A stretch of DNA of 64,000 nucleotides from Streptantibioticus silvisoli (GTDB taxonomy: Bacteria > Actinomycetota > Actinomycetes > Streptomycetales > Streptomycetaceae), in contig NZ_JAAGKO020000028.1 in the NCBI RefSeq assembly GCF_027947535.2, forward strand, positions 47,034 through 111,033. The letters run 5' to 3'. A program made the position numbers and the translations under genes. The notes beneath the pieces are model-generated. The model worked only from the letters and a program-made list of their open reading frames with translations, was not told the origin of the DNA and ran no database searches. This document shows positions 53,195-61,935 of the stretch, in pieces. Position 1 is the first letter of the stretch, and each line of letters opens with the position of its first letter.

Positions 53195-53363
53195 ATTTCA
53201 CCCCGTTGATCCTGCCGGACGGTCAGCGGTGCCGGACAAGATATGGGGGTACGTCCGGGAACCGTGAGCTGCGATGCCGGGGGAACCGGCAATGGCCGCC
53301 ACGAGCTGCGCACGGCGACGCGAGTCCGGTGACGACTTGCGGGACGGCCCCGGTGTCGCGGTG

Positions 53364-54251
53364 TCACGCGGGCATCGGACTCTCCCGGGCGGTGTGGCCC
53401 GCAGGGCGCAGCGACGGCGTGGCCGACGTGGCGCCGTCCGGATGCCCGGTGGACGGATGCGGCAGGCGTGACCTGCGGTCGGTGATCGCGTCGGCCAGGG
53501 TGCGCAGGGCGTCGATGGCCCGGTCGCGAACGCGCCGCTGGTTCTCGGCCGCGGTGCGGTCCGTCACCGGATCGGGTCCCGGCGTCGTTTCCTCGACGAG
53601 GCGGTGCAGCGCGCGGACGACGTCCTGCGGGAGTTGCGGGTTGCCGTCCTGCTGTTTGCACTCGCGCAGGAGCGTCCGGCCGATGTTCGCCGTCAGCAGG
53701 CCCGGCAGCTCGAACGTGTGGGTGGTTCTGGGACCGGGGAGGGCGGCGATCTGCTTCGCCTGTATTCGCCAGTGCCGCGCGTCGCGGTGTTCAGAGCGGG
53801 CGCGATGGTGGAGGAAAAGGCAGAACGCCCCTCCGTAGACGCCGGCCCCGGCCGCGAATCGCCACCAAAACCTGGCATGGTCATCATGTCCTATCAGATG
53901 GAGCATGCAGGCGAATACCAGCGCGCCCTCCGGCGCCAGTCGCTGGTAGAGCAGTTCTTCCAGCAGAATGGTGACCTGCGGAACACTGACGAACAGGCTG
54001 GCCATCAGGTCGAGGTCGTGTCCGGCCTGCTCCTCGTCTGTGGCGAACAAGGTCGGCTGGACCAGGATGTCCGGTTGGCCCTCAGCCGGGTCCCGAGGAC
54101 CTTCGGCCCGACCGGGGCCTGGCAGCACCCGCGGCATCTCCAGCTCGCGCAGCGCGAGCGCGCAGAGCTCCTCGACGTCGGCGTCGCTGTACTCGTCCTG
54201 GAGGACCGCGGCGTCCTCCAGCAATTCGTCTATGGTCGGCAAGTCGGTCAT
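53364..54251 (-). CDS. Hypothetical protein paired with a sigma-like factor
   Basis: 295 residues, no named family recognised. The N-terminus is acidic (TIDELLEDAAVLQDEYSDAD). It has a conserved-looking helical centre (GALVFACMLHLIGHDDHARF, WWRFAAGAGVYGGAFCLFLH) and a disordered Ser/Pro/Thr tail. The hydrophobic centre is too short and polar for confident membrane spans. Its ATG overlaps the stop of the sigma-like gene (ATGA), so it is co-translated. Its role may be regulation or response of that factor. It separates the cas operon from array 5 but has no known CRISPR function. Confidence 0.7.
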   Translation of the reverse strand: MTDLPTIDELLEDAAVLQDEYSDADVEELCALALRELEMPRVLPGPGRAEGPRDPAEGQPDILVQPTLFATDEEQAGHDLDLMASLFVSVPQVTILLEELLYQRLAPEGALVFACMLHLIGHDDHARFWWRFAAGAGVYGGAFCLFLHHRARSEHRDARHWRIQAKQIAALPGPRTTHTFELPGLLTANIGRTLLRECKQQDGNPQLPQDVVRALHRLVEETTPGPDPVTDRTAAENQRRVRDRAIDALRTLADAITDRRSRLPHPSTGHPDGATSATPSLRPAGHTARESPMPA

Positions 54252-54811
54252 TTCACCCTCTCTTCCGTGTGCAGAACGCCGGACAGCCTTCTGGTCAGGT
54301 TTTCCTTCGCGGCGCGGATGTTGGTCGACACGGTGTTGGTCGTGATCCCGAGGTACTCGGCGATGTCCTCGATCGACTCCTGCAGGACGAAGCGCAGCAC
54401 GATGACGTCGTACTGCTGTTCCGGTAGATCGGAGATGGCGCTGTACAGCCCCAGACGGCTCTCCAGTAGCGCGAAGCAGCCTTGCGTCTCCCACAACATC
54501 ATCTTGCGCACCGCCGCCTGGAACGCGGCCGTCTCCGGCATGCGGGGCCCGCGATCGTGTTCGACCAGCCACCGCTCGACCTGCGCCGTGAAGACCTTGC
54601 GGATGTGAGCGGCGACGGAGGGCTGCCGCAGGACGGAGGGCCAGGTGCGCCCGAGTTCCGTTGCGGTGGCCCGCATCACGTTCATCGCGGCGTCGCGGCT
54701 CCCGGTGTGCAGATGGGCGTAGCGCAGCCAGGCATGGCCGTTCCGGCGGACGACGGAGTCGAGCGTGAGCGTCAGGTGCGGATCGGGGCCCATGGAACGG
54801 GTGGTGACCAT
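54248..54811 (-). CDS. Sigma-70-family-like regulator (region 4 protein)
   Basis: 187 residues. The C-terminus is a clear sigma region 4: LYSAISDLPEQQYDVIVLRF, then ESIEDIAEYLGITTNTVSTN with a helix-turn-helix, and AAKENLTRRL. The N-terminal half (RRNGHAWLRYAHLHTGSRDA) resembles a much reduced region 2. It probably directs or modulates transcription of a small regulon. ATG 54809-54811 overlaps the TGA of the preceding small gene. It is the middle of a three-gene coupled operon. Confidence 0.75.
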   Translation of the reverse strand: MVTTRSMGPDPHLTLTLDSVVRRNGHAWLRYAHLHTGSRDAAMNVMRATATELGRTWPSVLRQPSVAAHIRKVFTAQVERWLVEHDRGPRMPETAAFQAAVRKMMLWETQGCFALLESRLGLYSAISDLPEQQYDVIVLRFVLQESIEDIAEYLGITTNTVSTNIRAAKENLTRRLSGVLHTEERVK

Positions 54812-55083
54812 CAACGGCCTCCGGTCACGTCGAATCCGAAGCATCCCAGCGAGTCCGCATCGGCGAGTGGCGGGCCGTCGTCGTGCTGAGACCGTCCTGC
54901 CGGCCAGTGCGTCGTGCGCGGACCGGGCCGCCGCAGTTCCTCGAGCCCGGCGCGCACGGCATAGCCGAGCAGCCGACGGCCCGTGGTGCGCAGACGAGCG
55001 TGCAGGATCCGGCCCATGGTGAGGCCGTCCCTGGCCAGCATCCGCGCCGTGGCACCCCACAGTACGGCGGTCGGCAGATCCAT
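54811..55083 (-). CDS. Small hypothetical protein, first gene of sigma operon
   Basis: 90 residues: MDLPTAVLWGATARMLARDG, then GRILHARLRTTGRRLLGYAV and a polar C-terminus. The family is not recognised. Start 55083 has AAGG 12 bases upstream; an in-frame ATG four codons earlier (55093-55095) is possible. The TGA overlaps the sigma-like ATG, indicating coupling. The 273-bp gap to the divergent methyltransferase contains both promoters. Confidence 0.6.
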   Translation of the reverse strand: MDLPTAVLWGATARMLARDGLTMGRILHARLRTTGRRLLGYAVRAGLEELRRPGPRTTHWPAGRSQHDDGPPLADADSLGCFGFDVTGGR

Positions 55084-55356
55084 CACTGCGATCATCCTTC
55101 AATGCGGCCGGCCGCCGCGCGTGCTGGCGGTCCGGCAGGACGCCCCGAAGCGCGGCCTACTCATCAGCCAACCGGATAAGCCGCACGAATCTGCAAGCCC
55201 GCAGTAACTCTTTCTCGGAGCCGCACGTATAGCTATGTGCCGCACTTGGTACGACCGTTCCCGGATGCGATGTGACGGGGTTCCCGGTCGCACGGCCGGA
55301 TTATGGGCGAGGACGGTAGGGCACTCCAGGAGTGACGGACGGAAGCGAGGGAGACC

Positions 55357-56238
55357 ATGATTGGGTTACCACCGTCAGACCCACCCGGCGCCACTGGTCG
55401 GGAGCGGGACGAGGCAAGCGAGGTCAGCATGGGTATGGGCATCTTGGACCTGGAGATCGACAAGGCGCACTCCGCCCGGATGTACGACTACTTCCTCGGC
55501 GGTAACACCAACTTCCCCGCCGACCGTGAGGCCGCTGCCCGTGCCATGGAGGCGTTCCCGACGGCCCGCATCGCCGCCCGGGTCAACCGCCAGTTCATGC
55601 GACGCTCCACCCGTCACCTGGCGGCCGGTGGGATGACGCAGTTCCTCGATATCGGGACGGGCATCCCCACCTCGCCCAACCTGCACGAGGTCGCGCAGCG
55701 GCAGAGGCCGACCGCCCGCATCGTCTACACCGACAACGACCCGATCGTGCTGGCCCACGCAGCCGCCCTGATGCACAGCACCCCGCTGGGGCGCACCACC
55801 TACGCGCAGGCCGACCTCACCGAACCGGAAGCGCTGCTGGCCGGTACGGAACTCAACGCCACCATCGACCTGGACGCGCCGGTCGCGCTCAGTCTCAACG
55901 CGGTGCTGCACTTCCTGCCCGACGACCTGCACCCCCACGCCATCGTCGAGACCTTCAAGGAACGCCTCGTCCCGGGCAGCACCATGACCATCACCCACTC
56001 CACCCCCGATTTCGCCCCCGAAGCCGTGCGCCGGGCCTCGGAGGCATACCGAGCCGCCGGCACCCGTGGCCAAGCCCGCACACACGCCGAGTTCACCCGT
56101 TTCTTCGACGGCTGGGAACTGCTTGCCCCGGGCATCACCGTCCCGACCCGCTGGCACCCCGCTCCCTCCGACGAGTTCGCCGACGCCACGGACGCGGAGG
56201 TCTCCTGCTACGTGGCCGTGGCCCGCAAGCCCGTCTGA
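55357..56238 (+). CDS. DUF574 (Methyltransf_19) SAM-dependent methyltransferase-like protein
   Basis: 293 residues. LDLEIDKAHSARMYDYFLGG and NTNFPADREAAARAMEAFP are the signature of the actinobacterial DUF574 family. The SAM-binding motif is FLDIGTGIPTSPNLHEVAQ, followed by IVYTDNDPIVLAHAAALM and LNAVLHFLPDD. The substrate is unknown. These genes usually accompany DUF397/XRE regulator pairs, not present here. ATG 55357 has GGGAGA nearby. Array 5 begins 17 bp after its stop. Confidence 0.88.
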   Translation: MIGLPPSDPPGATGRERDEASEVSMGMGILDLEIDKAHSARMYDYFLGGNTNFPADREAAARAMEAFPTARIAARVNRQFMRRSTRHLAAGGMTQFLDIGTGIPTSPNLHEVAQRQRPTARIVYTDNDPIVLAHAAALMHSTPLGRTTYAQADLTEPEALLAGTELNATIDLDAPVALSLNAVLHFLPDDLHPHAIVETFKERLVPGSTMTITHSTPDFAPEAVRRASEAYRAAGTRGQARTHAEFTRFFDGWELLAPGITVPTRWHPAPSDEFADATDAEVSCYVAVARKPV

Positions 56239-56254
56239 TTCCTCCGGTGACCCG

Positions 56255-58601
56255 CTGCCATCCCCGCTCGCGCGGGGCCAATGGTCTGCGGTACGTACCG
56301 CATTTGGTACGGCCAGGACCATCCCCGCTCACGCGGGGCCGACTCGCCGACTTGATCGGCCAGCAGCACGGCGCCCGGAACACCTCCGCTCGCGCGGGGC
56401 CTACTGGACGCTGCGCGGCAACCAGCTGGTACGCCGCGGAACACCCCCGCTTGCGCGGGGCCGACCGCACACCGACGAGAGGAAGACCCCCATGGGCGGG
56501 AACACCCCCGCTTGCGCGGGGCCGACGACGGGGAAGGGCAGGTTGTCCATCGTGAATGGGGAACACCCCCGCTTGCGCGGGGCCGACCAACCCCGGCCGG
56601 CAAGCGCAGCACCAGACCTAGGAACACCCCCGCTTGCGCGGGGCCGACTCTGCGGCTCCCGCTGACCTGCTGACCATGCTGGGAACACCCCCGCTTGCGC
56701 GGGGCCGACACCCGGCCGCAGGAACCTGACCAGCGGCAGAGGGGAACACCCCCGCTTGCGCGGGGCCGACTGCCAGGTGCCGTAGGCGATGCGGCGGTAT
56801 CGGGGAACACCCCCGCTTGCGCGGGGCCGACGGGCATGCGCCCGCTCGGTCTCAGGGACGTGGGGGAACACCCCCGCTTGCGCGGGGCCGACATCGGCAA
56901 GGGACAGACGCCGGTCCGTGACCGGGGAACACCCCCGCTTGCGCGGGGCCGACCGGTGACGACCAGGCTGACGACCAGGGTGTCGGGGAACACCCCCGCT
57001 TGCGCGGGGCCGACCCCGCGCCCCCTTGAGCGCCCGCTTCGCCGCCCCGGGAATACCCCCGCTTGCGCGGGGCCGACGCATCACCGTCCGCCTCGTCCAG
57101 TCCGACCCGTGGAACACCCCCGCTTGCGCGGGGCCGACGAGTTCGACGCCGATGCGTCGGGATCGGTCGCGGGAACACCCCCGCTTGCGCGGGGCCGACC
57201 CCCCGGAACCACCCCGGAACCACCCCTGGTGGGGAACACCCCCGCTTGCGCGGGCCGACAGCCGCTCGCCTTCCGGCAGGTTGGCCTCCTGGGGAACACC
57301 CCCGCTTGCGCGGGGCCGACCGTGCTGCCGGGATACCGATGACGTGCCCGAGGGGAACACCCCCGCTTGCGCGGGGCCGACGAAGGTCGAGCAGGCCGGG
57401 CAGGCCGGGCGCTGGGAACACCCCCGCTTGCGCGGGGCCGACAGACTTGATCACGTGCCAGATGTCGGACATGCCGGAACACCCCCGCTTGCGCGGGGCC
57501 GACACCCGGGCCCCGCTCCGGGGTGGTGGTCGAGGAGGAACACCCCCGCTTGCGCGGGGCCGACGTTCTGACCAGGCTTTTTGGTAGGGGTGGTCGGGGA
57601 ACACCCCCGCTTGCGCGGGGCCGACACCGACTCGAAGTCGGAGCCGATGTGCTCGACCGGAACACCCCCGCTTGCGCGGGGCCGACCGGTCCGCCTCGCG
57701 CGGGATCTCCGGGCGGGGCGGAACACCCCCGCTTGCGCGGGGCCGACGGCCTGCATCCGGTAGTCGACGGCCACGTCGCGGGAACACCCCCGCTTGCGCG
57801 GGGCCGACTCGTCACTGACGCTGGACGTCGCCGACGTGCTCGGAACACCCCCGCTTGCGCGGGGCCGACCCGATGACACAGAGGCGGACACCGCCGTCAT
57901 CGGGAACACCCCCGCTTGCGCGGGGCCGACTTGATGAACCGCATGACGCCGACCCACAGCAGCGGAACACCCCCGCTTGCGCGGGGCCGACCATCCGACC
58001 GGCCGACGACACCACCCCCGGCGCGGAACACCCCCGCTTGCGCGGGGCCGACGCCGAATACCTGGGCGTCGACCCCGGTACCGAGGGAACACCCCCGCTT
58101 GCGCGGGGCCGACTCCATCGGCACCCTGCTGGGCGGCGGCGTGGGGGGAACACCCCCGCTTGCGCGGGGCCGACCTCGACCCGGCCGGGGACTCCTCCCG
58201 GTCGGCGGGAACACCCCCGCTTGCGCGGGGCCGACCGGCCGAGGAGTGGGTGGAGATTGGCGTACTGGGGAACACCCCCGCTTGCGCGGGGCCGACCTCG
58301 ACCCGGCCGGGGACTCCTCCCGGTCGGCGGGAACACCCCCGCTTGCGCGGGGCCGACATCTGGCGCGGCTGCTGGCCGAAGTTCGGGCGCGGAACACCCC
58401 CGCTTGCGCGGGGCCGACGTCCTGGGCCATCAGCCGGCCGAAGTTCGACTCGGAACACCCCCGCTTGCGCGGGGCCGACCGTCTCGCAGCCCTCGGCGGC
58501 CAACCGTGCGTCGGAACACCCCCGCTTGCGCGGGGCCGACAGGTCGTGGCCGCCCATCGGGCCCATGATCGAGGGAACACCCCCGCTTGCGCGGGGCCGA
58601 C
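56255..58601 (-). CRISPR. CRISPR array 5 (type I-E, 39 repeats)
   Basis: There are 39 repeats of 28 bp (first 56255, last 58574-58601), mostly 61 bp apart, reading GGAACACC...GGGCCGAC on plus; crRNA strand minus, loop GCAA. The three left-most repeats are damaged and carry CTCGCG or CTCACG, like array 4. The repeat at 57050 has GGAATACC and the one at 57233 lacks a G. The spacers at 58175-58207 and 58297-58329 are identical. The leader is on the right. Confidence 0.96.
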
Positions 58602-58665
58602 ACTAACTGACCTGCCAATTTACTCGCCATCAACGATGTTTTCATTCGGTTCGACCACGAGAGCT
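58602..58665 (-). promoter_or_regulatory. Leader of CRISPR array 5
   Basis: ACTAACTGACCTGCCAATTT stands directly next to the newest repeat, followed at fixed distance by TGTTTTCATTCGGTTCGA. Both blocks align without gaps to the array-4 leader, so this array is probably still adaptation-competent. Confidence 0.7.
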
Positions 58666-58769
58666 TGGTGCCGAACGGCGGGATCTCGACTCAACCTTCG
58701 AAGCTCGACTGAGTACACCCACGTTGCTGCCCCACCCAGCCGCAGCGGCGGATCGTCCCGGTTCCGGGA

Positions 58770-59000
58770 TTTGCGGCAACCCTCGCCTCACCCGCACAGC
58801 CCGGGACAGAAGCCGGGCACACGAGCGGTTCGCCGTCCCCATCCCCCGGGACGGCGGCATCGCCGACCTTCTGTCCGAGGCCGGCAGTCCCTACCGCCGC
58901 TTTGCCGCCGTACTCTGCGAATCGATCGAGCGGGTCGTCCGCCTCACCTACTCAATACCAAGATCGAGTACGAACTCGAACAGCGGGTACGGTGGCCGTC
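58770..59000 (+). pseudogene. Large serine recombinase fragment
   Basis: RFAVPIPRDGGIADLLSEAG and RRFAAVLCESIERVVRLTY are a conserved part of actinobacterial serine integrases. One frame later comes TKIEYELEQRV, the usual continuation, so one indel near 58955 breaks the gene. The N-terminal catalytic Ser and the C-terminal DNA-binding part are absent. It lies between the array-5 leader and degenerate CRISPR units. Confidence 0.7.
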
Positions 59001-59008
59001 GACTCGGG

Positions 59009-59160
59009 ATCACCCCCGCTGGTACGGGGATCACCGGGCCTTGGACGTCACCGCGGTGTATGTCGCGGGACCAGCCCCGCGGGTGCGGAGACCACACGGC
59101 CGGACCGTGCACGCTCCTGTGTTGCCGGGGGCTACCTCCGCGCCTGCGGGGGGAGCCCGT
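59009..59160 (-). CRISPR. Degenerate CRISPR units, right relic
   Basis: Three repeats lie at about 59009-59037, 59070-59096 and 59129-59159, in array-1 orientation, with substitutions in stem and flanks. The spacer between the second and third is identical to the one in the relic at 37.7 kb. Confidence 0.7.
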
Positions 59161-59169
59161 GGGCGTGAG

Positions 59170-59576
59170 GCAGGGCCCGGCGGGTGGTCTTCACATCTCG
59201 CCAAGCCGACGCGCCGGTGGGAAAGTGGACGTGCGGCCTGCGGTGCGTCTGTCTGATCACCGGGTTGAACGATGGCGTTCTGCCGGCACAGGTGGCGGGG
59301 TGGGCCGGGAACGGCGTGCCGGTGCTGTTGTCGGCCTGTGTGCGGTGCACGTCGGGGTGGTCCGGGGTCGGCGGTGGTCTTCCTCGTCGTGCCCTGAGGT
59401 CTCGTCCGCGTGGTGTCCGTGGTCCCCCGCAGCACCCGGCCGGAGCCGGAGGTTGCCGGAGTGGTCCGCCCCTGCCAGGTCGTCCGTTCCGGCTTGCGCC
59501 GGGCGGCGGAACGTGCCTGCTGACCTGCGAAAACGATTCTCCTGCTGGGCAGGAGAAGGTGGTGCCCCCGGCAGGA
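59170..59576. repeat. Direct repeat B overlapping tRNA-Arg (att-like)
   Basis: Second copy of the segment at 38100-38535. It ends inside the tRNA-Arg gene: similarity covers the last 17 bases of the tRNA and everything downstream of it. The copies are 21 kb apart and enclose arrays 4 and 5 and all cas genes. Confidence 0.8.
59184..59365 (+). pseudogene. Tyrosine integrase C-terminus remnant, copy B
   Basis: CLITGLNDGVLPAQVAGWAG and NGVPVLLSACVRC match the C-terminal part of tyrosine integrases and the copy at 38.2 kb. The His of AGH is Asn and the Tyr position reads Cys. It lies on the strand facing tRNA-Arg, beside the attachment-like repeat. Confidence 0.6.
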
Positions 59577-59635
59577 CTCGAACCTGCGGCCAAGCGCTTA
59601 GAAGGCGCCTGCTCTATCCACTGAGCTACGGGGGC
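59560..59635 (-). tRNA. tRNA-Arg (anticodon UCU)
   Basis: 76 nt folding as a full cloverleaf: acceptor GCCCCCG/CGGGGGC, D-arm GCTC...GAGC, anticodon stem GGCGC/GCGCT with loop CTTCTAA (anticodon TCT), T-arm GCAGG-TTCGAGT-CCTGC, discriminator A and encoded CCA. It reads AGA codons, rare in this genome. Its 3' end is duplicated at 38519-38535, so it is the probable attachment site. Confidence 0.96.
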
Positions 59636-59976
59636 CGGGTTGCGGCCGAGGGCGGTGTCCGGGCCCGCGGTGGGGGTCGGGGTCGGCCGGGGGCCGGGGG
59701 TCCGTGACCTTGCCGGGGACAAGGATAGAGCGCTTCGGACGTAAGACCGGTTGCTTCACCTCCGTGCCACGTTGTGGAGGTTCCGTGAAGCGCTCTGATA
59801 ATCGCAGGGGCGGGTGAATCCTGCACGGCTTTTGACCTATCTGGCGCCGGGTGTTGTGCAGTCGTTATTTGACGGGCCCCATGCATCCCTTTTGCCGCCT
59901 CGGTCCCCCAGGATGCCAGTGCGACGGGAGGGGTGTGCGGACAGGGGTGGGCCGAATGAGGCGGGCGGGCCCGGTC

Positions 59977-61929
59977 ATGCTTCAAAAAACGCTCAAAATT
60001 GGGCATTCTTCGCATGTGGCGATCCTTGACGTACAGCCGGGGCTGATCGGTGCGCTGTCGGTGTTGCGGGAGCGGGTCGACGAAGCGCGGTTTCCGCTGG
60101 AGTTGCCGGGGGCGTCGCGGGCCCGCAGAAGCCGGGACGAGGTGCTGGCGCAGCTGGACGACTACCTCCTGCCGCGGTTGCGCACGCCGGACGCGCCGTT
60201 GCTCGTCGTCGTCGGCGGGTCCACCGGGGCGGGGAAGTCCACACTGGTCAACTCGCTGGTCGGCCGGCGGGTGACGCAGGCGGGCGTTCTGCGGCCGACG
60301 ACGCGTACTCCGGTCCTCGTCTGCCATCCGCAGGACCGCGCCTACTTCGCGGCCCGCAACGTCCTGCCCGGCCTTCGGCGCGACGAGCCCGGCGCCGCAA
60401 GCCGGTTCACCGCCCGCCTGCGCCCCGACGGCTACGACCCCGGCCCGCCCGGCGGCTCCCACGACGCCGCCCCCTACGACACCGTTCACCGCGACACCGC
60501 CCCCTACGACACCCCCCACCGCGATCCCCTCCGCCGGGACGTCAGCCGGCGCGATCCCCTCCACGGTGAGGGGGCTCACCGCGATGCGGGCTATGGCGGT
60601 GACCGGATCGAACGGATCGTCGGACCGTACGACGTTCATCCCGCGCGGAGTTCAGCCGGGACCGGCGACTTCGGCGGGACCGGTGGCTTTGACGGGACCG
60701 GTGAGTTCGACGGGCCGGACGGCTTCGACAGGGCGGACGACGGCTCGCCGGGCGCGTTGCGGCTGGAGGTCGCCGACACGTTGCCGCGCGGACTGGCGCT
60801 GCTGGACGCGCCGGACATCGACTCGCTGGTGGCGGCCAACCGCGATCTGGCGGCGCGGCTGATCGGCGCGGCGGACGTGTGGGTGCTGGTGACCACCGCC
60901 GCGCGGTACAGCGACGCGCTGCCGTGGAATCTGCTGCGGTCGGCACGGGAGTTCGACGTGACGCTGGGGACCGTACTGGACCGGGTGCCGCACCAGATCG
61001 CCGACGAAGTGGCGCACGACTACGGGCTGATGCTGAACCGGGCGGGGCTGGGGGACGTTCCGCGGTTCACCGTGCCGGAGCTGCCGGAATCGGCGGGCGG
61101 CGGCGGGCTGTTGCCGCGCAGCGCGGTCGCGGAGCTGGGGGAGTGGCTGCGGCACGTGGCGCAGGACCCGGCGGCGCGGCATGTCGTGGCGCACCGGACG
61201 GCGACCGGCGTACTGGAGTCGTTGCGCAGCCGCATCCCGGCGCTGGCCGGGGCGTCGGCGGCGCAGCACGCGGCGGTGGTGCGGCTGTCCGGGCACGTGG
61301 TGGAGGCGTTCGCCGGCGCCGCCGACCTGGTCGGGTCGGCGGTCGCGGACGGCGAACCGCTGACCGGCGAGGCGTACGCGCTGTGGCGCGGCTACCCCGG
61401 GTGCGGGCCCGAGGCGGTTCAGGAGGCGCTGGCGGAGGGCCTGGCGGCGTTGGTGCGTACCGCGGTCGCGGCGGCCGACGACGAGGCGGGCGCATGCTGG
61501 CGCAGGGATCGCGCCGGCGCGGTCGCGCCGCCCTACCGGGTCGACACCGCGGCGGCCGCGTTCCGCATCGGCGCCCGGGTCGCGCGCTGGCGCACGGCGC
61601 TGGCCGACCTCGCCTACGAGGAGGTGCGGTTCGCCCGGGACGGCGAACGCGCGCCGGTCGACCCCGAGGACGTCGCGGTCCTGCTGGGCGTGTCGCTGCT
61701 CGGCGGCCGGCGCGCCGCCCCGGCCGGCGAACGGCTGGCCGAACTCCTCGGCGCGCTGGTCGCCGTCCGCATGCAGGACCGGGCCCTGGACGAACTCAAG
61801 GCGGCGGTGAGCGGGTTGCTGCTCGCCGAACGCGAACGGCGGCTGGCGCCGCTGGACGCGCTGAAGGTCGCGCCGGGACAGCAGGCGGACCTCATCTCGA
61901 CATTTTCGGTACTCCAGAAGGTGAGGTGA
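59977..61929 (+). CDS. Dynamin-like / P-loop GTPase with repetitive insert
   Basis: 650 residues. The N-terminus has [20 protein letters not shown], then G1 [17 protein letters not shown] (Lys87) and [15 protein letters not shown] (switch I). G3 is LLDAPDIDS and the helical C-terminal half includes [20 protein letters not shown]. No clear NKxD is seen. Between G2 and G3 lies a low-complexity insert with repeats of HRDTAPYDT and of a GTGEFDG-like unit (about residues 150-245). Related actinobacterial proteins are paired GTPases of unknown cell-envelope role. The start is uncertain; ATG 59977 is chosen and GTG 60016 is possible. The second GTPase gene follows six bases after the stop. The 340 bp before it hold only the tRNA promoter and this gene's promoter. 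Confidence 0.8.
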   Translation: MLQKTLKIGHSSHVAILDVQPGLIGALSVLRERVDEARFPLELPGASRARRSRDEVLAQLDDYLLPRLRTPDAPLLVVVGGSTGAGKSTLVNSLVGRRVTQAGVLRPTTRTPVLVCHPQDRAYFAARNVLPGLRRDEPGAASRFTARLRPDGYDPGPPGGSHDAAPYDTVHRDTAPYDTPHRDPLRRDVSRRDPLHGEGAHRDAGYGGDRIERIVGPYDVHPARSSAGTGDFGGTGGFDGTGEFDGPDGFDRADDGSPGALRLEVADTLPRGLALLDAPDIDSLVAANRDLAARLIGAADVWVLVTTAARYSDALPWNLLRSAREFDVTLGTVLDRVPHQIADEVAHDYGLMLNRAGLGDVPRFTVPELPESAGGGGLLPRSAVAELGEWLRHVAQDPAARHVVAHRTATGVLESLRSRIPALAGASAAQHAAVVRLSGHVVEAFAGAADLVGSAVADGEPLTGEAYALWRGYPGCGPEAVQEALAEGLAALVRTAVAAADDEAGACWRRDRAGAVAPPYRVDTAAAAFRIGARVARWRTALADLAYEEVRFARDGERAPVDPEDVAVLLGVSLLGGRRAAPAGERLAELLGALVAVRMQDRALDELKAAVSGLLLAERERRLAPLDALKVAPGQQADLISTFSVLQKVR

Positions 61930-61935
61930 GCGACG

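Noticed and set aside
53195..53363. Possible further CRISPR repeat or small gene after cas2
   Set aside because: No CCCCGC/GCGGGG stem and no frame with a ribosome site; only a convergent intergenic gap.
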